Virus record (IMG/VR): IMGVR_UViG_3300034062_007046
Coordinates: 1 to 64,000 of that record
Length of the DNA: 64,000 nt
DNA from: a virus
Direction: 5' to 3' (one strand)
Shown here: positions 49,380-56,179 of the stretch, in pieces
Position numbering within the stretch: position 1 is the stretch's first letter
Layout of the letters: every line of letters starts with the position of its first letter
The notes under the pieces: generated by a model
The model's input: the letters and a program-made list of their open reading frames with translations, nothing else
Database searches by the model: none
What the model was told of the DNA's origin: nothing
Position numbers and translations under genes: made by a program

Positions 49380-50336
49380 ATGGAAATTAAACCAGTTAGA
49401 GTATTATCGGATTTAGAAGCCACACAGGACGTTGTAGTTAGCGGTTCGCTAATCATAACAACCACCGCTTCTTTCGATACTATACCTGTTGTAACTGGTG
49501 CGAACGGCAGTTATGATGTAGATTATGCTTTACACCAAGTAAACGATTCAGTTTACCAAACAAATGCAAATATAGCAAATGCGATTGCCGGATTTGCGGA
49601 TGAGTACAATAAAAATAGGTACACATTCACTGGTTCGCTTGATGCAAGCGGCTTAAAAGAGATTAATCTAACAACATCTATTATATCTGGTTCTGTTAAC
49701 TTTGCAAGCGGTAATTTATTTGATATAGCAATTGATTTCCTGCTGGATACAAACGGTGATGGAAAATATAGAAACGATTTAACATCATATCAGATATTTG
49801 CCTCTGGTAGTGATTTGCTTATCGCGATTGACGCCCCAGCATCACCTAACTGCAATTACAGATTGTCTGTTCAGAATCAAAGATCGCTGTCGCCTGTATC
49901 TGGCAGCAATGGCGTTCTTATAATTGCAGGTCCGCAGGGACCGCAAGGCACGGCTGGAGTAGCTGGCGCTAACGGTACAAATGGAGCTAACGGTAAAACA
50001 TTTATAACCGTCGCCAGTAATCTTTCAACAAATAATATAATCGATACCATAGCTTCTAATTTTCCTTTAAGCCCATCGCAAGCACCAACTGGTTTTTATT
50101 TAGACGTAACTGGCTTTACGCAAAACACTTCCTATCCTATGGTTGTAAAGCTTTATGATTTAGCGTCGAATACAGTTATTGATTCGGATTCTATTAGCTC
50201 CACAAGTCCTAATACAATAAGATTAAATGGGTCAATACCAAATGTATCTAACAAACAATACGAATTAAGATACTATTCTTCTGGTTCCTCAAGCAACTAT
50301 GTATATTTGCAAACTGCAATAATAGAAATTTTATAA
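49380..50336 (+). CDS. Tail fibre with shared N-terminal module, Ca-binding-like loop and collagen-like stretch
   Basis: The 318-aa protein starts MEIKPVRVLSDLE. Its first about 170 residues are homologous to the first 170 of the spike at 51853. The beta-module at about 80-168 includes D123-T-N125-G-D127-G, an EF-hand/dockerin-like calcium loop, and AIDAPASP. Residues about 184-207 form a short collagen-like Gly-x-y run (GPQGPQGTAGVAGANGTNG). A C-terminal beta-domain follows. Collagen-like triplets support a trimeric fibre. GGAG is upstream. It precedes three more fibre-type genes. Confidence 0.8.
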   Translation: MEIKPVRVLSDLEATQDVVVSGSLIITTTASFDTIPVVTGANGSYDVDYALHQVNDSVYQTNANIANAIAGFADEYNKNRYTFTGSLDASGLKEINLTTSIISGSVNFASGNLFDIAIDFLLDTNGDGKYRNDLTSYQIFASGSDLLIAIDAPASPNCNYRLSVQNQRSLSPVSGSNGVLIIAGPQGPQGTAGVAGANGTNGANGKTFITVASNLSTNNIIDTIASNFPLSPSQAPTGFYLDVTGFTQNTSYPMVVKLYDLASNTVIDSDSISSTSPNTIRLNGSIPNVSNKQYELRYYSSGSSSNYVYLQTAIIEIL

Positions 50337-50351
50337 TTTTGGAGAAATAAA

Positions 50352-51455
50352 ATGAGTTTAGAATTAAATTGGTCATGCTCTGGTAGCGTTTCTGGCGAGA
50401 TGGTGAACGTCGTGAACCCACGCGCCTCTACCTCTGCTGACGCAGTTAATGGTCCAGCATGGAATTTGTGGTGGATGAAGGAACGTATGAAAGAAGTCGG
50501 TTGGACTGTTGTTAGTTCATCAGATTCACAAAGCACAGGCTCCAGTGATTTGTGGGGTAGCACATTTGATGCTACATTAAGAAGTAGCAAAAATAGCAAA
50601 GTCTTTTATCATGCTACTGGCGCTCCCCATTCATGGATAGTTCTTCAAGCCCCATCTGGTTCTGCTTCGGATTATTATTTTATTATTGATTATACGTCAG
50701 CTGATGTTATTTCTAATAAAGCGCAATTTACGGTCACCAAAGGTCCAATTGGTGGCGGTACAACGTCTACACGACCAACTGGTTCTGCGGATTTCGGCAT
50801 TAACTCAAACGCAAATGCTGGTGCGCCAACACTGATTATTTTTGATAATTATACAAGCACAACAGCCCAACACAGAGTTAATTTTCAATATACAAGCGAT
50901 GGGGCTTTTATGTTTTCTGAAGTACAAGTTGGTAAAGGAAAATTTACAAACTTTTTATCATTCCTGCCATTACAAAATACTCATGCGGCGGATCAATTTA
51001 AGTGGGTGTTAGTAGGATTAGACATTTATGCTGGTGCTGATGGCGGAAGTGCTTTTTACAATTTTGGTATTACTGGTCAGCCACTTTACACAGAAGGGTC
51101 TAACGCTATTTCAGGACGATCACATGATGGCGCAACCGCGCTTAATTTAGCTGGTGCCATTCCAGCCGTAATCCCAGAAGGCGGCTCAATAGGCACTGGT
51201 ATTTTATTTAATAGCGTTTTAACAGCACCAAACGCCTCTGATGCTACATATAGTGATTTTCCAATAACGGTTGTCAACGTCGCAAATGGTCCAGTTGAAT
51301 TAAAAGGCAGACTACCAGACATTACTTGGACAAGCGTTTCCATTCCAAACGGAGCAGTAACGCCTGTTAAATCCGTTGCTGCTGACACTTACGAAAGAAC
51401 AAAGTATTTAATGATGTGGTTGCCTTGGACATCAGTAGACGCTCCAATTCTATAG
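50352..51455 (+). CDS. Virion structural protein, fibre region
   Basis: A 367-aa, Ser/Gly/Ala-rich protein with GGAG before the ATG. The start SLELNWSCSGSVSGEMVNV is followed by WNLWWMKERMKEVGWTVVSS (about residues 37-56), an aromatic helix. The rest consists of beta strands in a jelly-roll-like series (KVFYHATGAPHSWIVLQAP, and later FKWVLVGLDIYAG). The mixture resembles phage proteins with a receptor-facing or decoration role. It lies between two related fibre genes. No named family. Confidence 0.66.
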   Translation: MSLELNWSCSGSVSGEMVNVVNPRASTSADAVNGPAWNLWWMKERMKEVGWTVVSSSDSQSTGSSDLWGSTFDATLRSSKNSKVFYHATGAPHSWIVLQAPSGSASDYYFIIDYTSADVISNKAQFTVTKGPIGGGTTSTRPTGSADFGINSNANAGAPTLIIFDNYTSTTAQHRVNFQYTSDGAFMFSEVQVGKGKFTNFLSFLPLQNTHAADQFKWVLVGLDIYAGADGGSAFYNFGITGQPLYTEGSNAISGRSHDGATALNLAGAIPAVIPEGGSIGTGILFNSVLTAPNASDATYSDFPITVVNVANGPVELKGRLPDITWTSVSIPNGAVTPVKSVAADTYERTKYLMMWLPWTSVDAPIL

Positions 51456-51463
51456 GATAAAGT

Positions 51464-51841
51464 ATGTCAGCTACAGAAATTACAACATTTAATGATTTAA
51501 GCATTTCTACCAATAATAGAAATTTTATTATTGAATCGCTAAATGATAACTCTGTAGCAACAATAAATTTTTCTAATAAAACATATTCTTTGGAAGAAGA
51601 TAAATTTTTATTAGATAGTAAAGAGTTTGCGAATCATAACTATAGATTAGAAAGCAAATTTTTTGCTACTATGCAATTTAGTGCCCCAGCTGCGAATAAT
51701 CTACGATATAATATGCGTGCAAGAAAAGTTTCTGATAATACTTTTATTTATTGGAGAACAACAGCAGTAGATTCAAGCGGCGCAGAGAGTGGGTTTAATG
51801 TTAATGAAATTTATGATATCTGTGTGTTAGGCTATAACTAA
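51464..51841 (+). CDS. Small beta-rich structural protein, fibre region
   Basis: A 125-aa protein beginning SATEITTFNDLSISTNNRNF, then a series of strands and YNMRARKVSDNTFIYWRTTA near the middle. AGGA lies before the ATG. It sits 8 nt after the preceding structural gene and 11 nt before the spike gene, and may be a connector or a fibre-tip component. The function is unknown. Confidence 0.6.
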   Translation: MSATEITTFNDLSISTNNRNFIIESLNDNSVATINFSNKTYSLEEDKFLLDSKEFANHNYRLESKFFATMQFSAPAANNLRYNMRARKVSDNTFIYWRTTAVDSSGAESGFNVNEIYDICVLGYN

Positions 51842-51852
51842 AAGGGAATAAA

Positions 51853-54210
51853 ATGGCAAGAAAAATAAAAATACTAACCGATGTTGACGGAAAGCAAGAT
51901 TTAGCAGTTAGCGGAGCATTAACTGTAAAGGCTGATTCTACTTTCGTTATTCCTTCTATTTCAACATCGTCTGATGGTTTTTATTCCTTAAACAATGCTA
52001 TACACAAGATAGATCAATCCTTACAAGAAGTTAACGCAAGAGTTGTTAGCTCTGTAGGAAACGTCCTTGGGCAATATAACGCAAGCCGTTACGTCTTTAG
52101 CGGCTACTTTAGTGAATCTGGTTCAGCTACTATAAATTTAACAAGAGGTTCACCATCAGGTTCTGTGTATTTTACAGAAAGCGAGATTGGTAATTTATCA
52201 GTAAATATCTTAACCGATTTTGATGGCGATGGTATTTTTACTAATAATCTTGTCCCATTTCAATTACGCCCAGCAAGCGGAGATTTATTTTTAGATATTA
52301 GTGCGCCAAGCGCTCCATATGTAATGTATAAGGCGACTGTTACAAACGATTCAGCGATTGTAGACATCCCAGCTCAAAATGATGTTTATTTAGTTCAAAA
52401 CTCTGGGTCTTCCACCGTTGACGCGCAGACAGTTCTTTTAGATTCGACAAAGCTTTATAATAAAAATATTAGAAATTTTTATGTTTCCCCAACTGGCTCC
52501 GATGATAACGATGGACTTACTTTAACAAGCTCATTTGCCACAATTCAAAAAGCAGTAGACTCTATCCCTACCTATAATAACGCAGCAGCAACAAGAGTGC
52601 AGTATCATACTATTGTAAATATTGCAAGCGGGACGTACAACGAAAAAATAAATATTTTAAATAAAGGATATTCTGGTAATGACAGCAACCTTTTAGTTTT
52701 ATTTAAAGGAGCGACACAAGCAGTTTACGAGAATCTATCGCCTATTTCGCAAACTTCAACAGATGCTGATTCTGGGGATACAAACGGTTTCAGATCTCTT
52801 TTGCTAAATTTTTCAAGCCCACCAGCTAATAATTCACTTAAAGGTTTCTATATCAACAGAAGAACAAATCCTTTTACTTCTGATATATTAATAACTGGTA
52901 ATTCGGGCAGCACAATACATACAAATAATACAACCTACTCGTCTTATTTTGGTTATAGCGACTATTATATTATCAGGAACGTCAGCACAGTAAACGGCTA
53001 CTTTAGATCTGCTGGTAATCAAGGTGTTATAAGTTTTAAGAATATTAATTTAAATGTACCATTAAATGATGGCGGTGGCACTGACACTTACTTCTTTTCT
53101 TCTGTTTATCATCCAGTAGGCGTTGTTGATGAAAACAATTCGGGTCAAATAGCTGGCACTGGTCTACAGGCAAGGTACGGCTCATATTCTAACGATGAGA
53201 TCCGTATATCTTCCTGTAACATAATTAATCTTGTTCAACCAACTGGTAGTTCTGCTGCGAGATTAGTTTTAGGTCCAAAAACATATTTAGCGTATGTTTA
53301 TTTTTCAAGCTTGTATCCGAGTGCTTCTATTTATTCTTCATATAGTCAAGTAGATTCATTTAATGCAGTAGCATGCTATTTTGAAAATATTGGTTTAAAT
53401 TTTACAAGCGTACCTCTTATAGATCTACGTAGCTCTTTTACAAACAATTGTTCCTTGACTTTTACATCTTGCGACAGCGTAACGCTACCAAGAAAAATGA
53501 TAAGCAATAAAGCATCAGGCGATAGAGTTTCACTATATAGTTCAGTGGTTGGGTCGAATCCAAACGATTCAGTTTACTATAAAAGCATTGGTTTCGATGG
53601 CTACAATCAGTCATTTTTAAATTTAGTTTCACCAATGACAGCACATGGACCATTTTTTAGATTTATAAATGCGACAAATAATACCTTCATAGAATTTGGA
53701 GCGGTTAGTTCGACTTCTTCTCTATCTGGCACAAGCAATTCCGATTATCTAATGTTGTTAAATGGTAAATGTAACCTAAATATTAACTCTGTATTAGATT
53801 TAAGAAATGTTTATAGCGCAATTACAACGCCTTTTATTGCTTCTTTTAAAAGCGACATTAGAATATCTTACTATAATCCTTTATTCGCTGCTTCTGGTAG
53901 CGCAAATTACAGATCAAATGGTGATTTTCGAGCAGATGACAAAAATTATTTTTATTCTGAATTGCCTATTATTACTGCTGAAACAACAAAAGTAGATAAT
54001 CGTTTAAATATAGCAAATACTAAAATGGATTATCAATATCCAATTGAAACAAACAAAAATATTACTTTAACTGGGTCTGCACAATTGATAAGCTCTTTGG
54101 TAAAATTAACTCCATATACAACGTTACCCGCTGGTTCGTTAGGGTTAATGGCTGTAAGCGGCACAACGTTGTATTTCCATAATGGTACAAGCTGGACAGC
54201 TATAACATAA
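51853..54210 (+). CDS. Tailspike/fibre with shared N-terminal module and pectin-lyase-like beta-helix
   Basis: The 785-aa protein starts MARKIKILTDVDGKQDLAVS. Residues 1-170 are homologous to the fibre at 49380, including the beta-module and D122-F-D124-G-D126-G, a calcium loop at the same position. From about residue 210, NFYVSPTGSDDNDGLTLTS followed by FATIQKAVDSI is the standard opening of a pectate-lyase-type right-handed beta-helix, and the following sequence shows rung-like strands. Tailspikes of this type cut host polysaccharide. Catalytic residues cannot be placed. The end (LGLMAVSGTTLYFHNGTSW) is a common fibre C-terminus. AGGGA precedes the ATG. Confidence 0.8.
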   Translation: MARKIKILTDVDGKQDLAVSGALTVKADSTFVIPSISTSSDGFYSLNNAIHKIDQSLQEVNARVVSSVGNVLGQYNASRYVFSGYFSESGSATINLTRGSPSGSVYFTESEIGNLSVNILTDFDGDGIFTNNLVPFQLRPASGDLFLDISAPSAPYVMYKATVTNDSAIVDIPAQNDVYLVQNSGSSTVDAQTVLLDSTKLYNKNIRNFYVSPTGSDDNDGLTLTSSFATIQKAVDSIPTYNNAAATRVQYHTIVNIASGTYNEKINILNKGYSGNDSNLLVLFKGATQAVYENLSPISQTSTDADSGDTNGFRSLLLNFSSPPANNSLKGFYINRRTNPFTSDILITGNSGSTIHTNNTTYSSYFGYSDYYIIRNVSTVNGYFRSAGNQGVISFKNINLNVPLNDGGGTDTYFFSSVYHPVGVVDENNSGQIAGTGLQARYGSYSNDEIRISSCNIINLVQPTGSSAARLVLGPKTYLAYVYFSSLYPSASIYSSYSQVDSFNAVACYFENIGLNFTSVPLIDLRSSFTNNCSLTFTSCDSVTLPRKMISNKASGDRVSLYSSVVGSNPNDSVYYKSIGFDGYNQSFLNLVSPMTAHGPFFRFINATNNTFIEFGAVSSTSSLSGTSNSDYLMLLNGKCNLNINSVLDLRNVYSAITTPFIASFKSDIRISYYNPLFAASGSANYRSNGDFRADDKNYFYSELPIITAETTKVDNRLNIANTKMDYQYPIETNKNITLTGSAQLISSLVKLTPYTTLPAGSLGLMAVSGTTLYFHNGTSWTAIT

Positions 54211-54219
54211 AGGCTTTTT

Positions 54220-54744
54220 ATGATATTAGGATTAGATATAAGTACATCAATAACTGGGTTCACTGTTCTTACAGAAGATGGTCATATTTTACATAATGAA
54301 ATGATTGATCTAAGAAAATTAGATTCAATGTTCAAAAAAGCCCAGACTGTAAAGGAACGCTTAATAGAGATAAAAAATTTATATAACATTAAAGACGTTT
54401 ATATTGAGCAATCCCTTAACGCATTTCGACCAGGTTTAAGTAGCGCACAAGTCATCTTGACGCTCGGTAAATTTAATGGTATAGTTAGTTGGATATGTTG
54501 CGAAATTTTTAAAAAAGAGCCTGAATACATCGGAGCGTCTTCTGCCCGTAAAAAACTTGATATTAAAGTTGAAAAAGGCGAAAATGCAAAAGAAGTGGTA
54601 CTGAAGAAAATTTTAGAGCTTGAACCCAAATTTAAAGTAGAGTATACTGCTCATGGTAATCCAAAGCCCGGTACATATGACCGTGCAGATAGTTATGTGA
54701 TTGCAAAGGCTGGCTATATTCTATGTCAGAAACAAAAAAGTTAA
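54220..54744 (+). CDS. RuvC-like Holliday-junction resolvase/endonuclease
   Basis: The 174-aa protein has an RNase H-like fold signature. ILGLDISTSITGF places D6 as the first catalytic acid. VYIEQS gives E63. TYDRADSYVIAKAGY gives D154 and D157, the C-terminal acidic pair. The length matches bacterial RuvC. Phages use such enzymes to resolve branched replication DNA before packaging, a role T4 fills with an unrelated endonuclease VII. AGG lies before the ATG. The 3' end overlaps the primase gene by 22 nt, so the two are likely co-translated. Confidence 0.85.
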   Translation: MILGLDISTSITGFTVLTEDGHILHNEMIDLRKLDSMFKKAQTVKERLIEIKNLYNIKDVYIEQSLNAFRPGLSSAQVILTLGKFNGIVSWICCEIFKKEPEYIGASSARKKLDIKVEKGENAKEVVLKKILELEPKFKVEYTAHGNPKPGTYDRADSYVIAKAGYILCQKQKS

Positions 54745-55667
54745 ATATCTTAAAAGAAATATTAGGCGATTACAATCGCGTTGGGAATGAGCATCTTTTC
54801 TTTTGTCCAAAGTGTAAACACCATAAGAAAAAACTTAGCATCAATCTATCAAAAGATAAGTTTAAATGTTGGGTATGTGATTGGAATGGCTCTACTATCC
54901 GCAGAATTGTCATTCGCTATGGCAGTTTTAGCCATAATCGCAATTGGAATGAACTTCACGGAATTGTTGAAATATCAGATTACGATAAAATTTTCGATGC
55001 ACCAGATACAACAGAAGAAAAAACAATACTTCCAGAACTTCCACCAGAGTTTCAAACGCTTTGTAATCGGGATCAATCGCTAACTTCGCTACCAGTGCGT
55101 AGATATTTGCGTGAACGTGGTATTTCGCAGCAAGATATCATGTTTTGGAAGATGGGATATGCAGTTTCTGGAGAATATGAAAATCGCGTCATCATTCCAT
55201 CCTTCAATAATGAAGGCAAAATCAATTATTACGTCGGCAGACGTTATGACGGCGGCGGCTGGTCGAAGTATAAAAACCCCGATGTAAGCAAAGATCTGGT
55301 ATTTAATGAACTTTATGTTGATTGGAGCAGCGATGTTACAATCGTAGAAGGTGTTTTTGACGCAATTAAAGCGCGTAATGCTATTCCAATCCTTGGATCT
55401 ACGATGCGTGAAAGCTCAAAGCTGTTCAGAGATATCATAAAGCACGACCCAGCGATCTATATTGCATTAGACCCAGACGCCGAAAAGAAAGCAGAACGTT
55501 TGATTCTTGATTTACTGCAATACGATGCAGAAATTTACAAAGTTCCAATACCATATGGTATGGATGTTGGAGATATGTCACACGAACAATTCTTGGAATG
55601 CAAACGGAACGCTAAACTAATTAATGGAAAAGATTATTTTCTCTTAAATAAGTTGGTAAACCTATGA
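54723..55667 (+). CDS. DnaG-type DNA primase
   Basis: The 314-aa primase has an N-terminal zinc-binding domain with C28, C31, C49 and C52 (CPKC, CWVC). The Toprim part shows E209 in TIVEGVFDAIKA and D250-P-D252 in IALDPDAEKK, the conserved Glu and DxD metal-binding residues. The central part has RRYLRERGISQQDI and GYAVSGEYENRVIIPS, typical of the RNA-polymerase domain of DnaG/phage primases. No helicase domain is fused. It makes RNA primers for lagging-strand synthesis. Arginine is mostly CGN, unlike the AGA of virion genes. Confidence 0.9.
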   Translation: MSETKKLNILKEILGDYNRVGNEHLFFCPKCKHHKKKLSINLSKDKFKCWVCDWNGSTIRRIVIRYGSFSHNRNWNELHGIVEISDYDKIFDAPDTTEEKTILPELPPEFQTLCNRDQSLTSLPVRRYLRERGISQQDIMFWKMGYAVSGEYENRVIIPSFNNEGKINYYVGRRYDGGGWSKYKNPDVSKDLVFNELYVDWSSDVTIVEGVFDAIKARNAIPILGSTMRESSKLFRDIIKHDPAIYIALDPDAEKKAERLILDLLQYDAEIYKVPIPYGMDVGDMSHEQFLECKRNAKLINGKDYFLLNKLVNL

Positions 55668-56110
55668 AAATCAAAACAAGTTTTATAAAACAGTTAATAA
55701 AAGAAGAAGTAAGAAAAGTTCTTTATGGTGATCCTATTAAACAAAAAGTTATTCACTTATTCGTAAAAGCAAGAGATGGCATGGATGATCCTGCTAATAA
55801 ACAAGATTTTATACAGGATTTAATTCAATCTCTTGAAATGATTGGAGTTACGCCAAATAAGGCTATTGATCTGTTATCTCCAGAAGAGATAGATCAAAAT
55901 TTTTATATTCGTTGCAATGAGATTCACAATGAAATTGTAAAAATAACTGGTGGTAAGAAAAGAAATATAAATGCATTTGCCCACTTTCCAAGGATAGATC
56001 ACGATCCAAATATTGATCAAGATCCAGATTTTATGCGTAAGCCAAAAAATGCTGCCGCTTATGATCAGCTGGACACAAGAAAGCACACAAAGAATTTAAT
56101 ACAGCCGTAG
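55664..56110 (+). CDS. Small hypothetical protein after the primase
   Basis: A 148-aa protein overlapping the primase stop (ATGA). The N-terminus KTSFIKQLIKEEVRKVLYG is helical and basic. The middle (IQDLIQSLEMIGVTPNKAID) is helical, and the C-terminus is Asp/Pro-rich (DHDPNIDQDPDFMRKPK). I recognise no family. The last codons hold the -35 element of the promoter at 56108. It is part of the replication unit by position. Confidence 0.62.
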   Translation: MKIKTSFIKQLIKEEVRKVLYGDPIKQKVIHLFVKARDGMDDPANKQDFIQDLIQSLEMIGVTPNKAIDLLSPEEIDQNFYIRCNEIHNEIVKITGGKKRNINAFAHFPRIDHDPNIDQDPDFMRKPKNAAAYDQLDTRKHTKNLIQP

Positions 56111-56136
56111 ACAAGAATATATACTTGTTGTATACT
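56108..56136 (+). promoter_or_regulatory. Sigma-70-type promoter upstream of the SbcD-SbcC fusion
   Basis: TAGACA (56108-56113, 5/6 to TTGACA) and TATACT (56131-56136, 5/6 to TATAAT) are 17 bp apart, the ideal spacing. The -35 begins on the upstream stop codon. Initiation near 56143 falls inside the 5' arm of the terminator stem at 56138-56147, so the promoter's own transcript could not form the full hairpin. It is the best sigma-70 promoter in the window. Confidence 0.55.
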
Positions 56137-56137
56137 G

Positions 56138-56168
56138 GTCCCGTTAGTGTCCCTAACGGGACTTTTTT
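56138..56168 (+). terminator. Rho-independent terminator overlapping the promoter start region
   Basis: GTCCCGTTAG (56138-56147) pairs perfectly with CTAACGGGAC (56153-56162) around TGTCC, followed by six T (56163-56168). It would stop transcripts coming from the fibre and primase genes. GAGG (56171-56174) and the ATG of the next gene follow directly. Confidence 0.88.
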
Positions 56169-56179
56169 ATGAGGCATAA

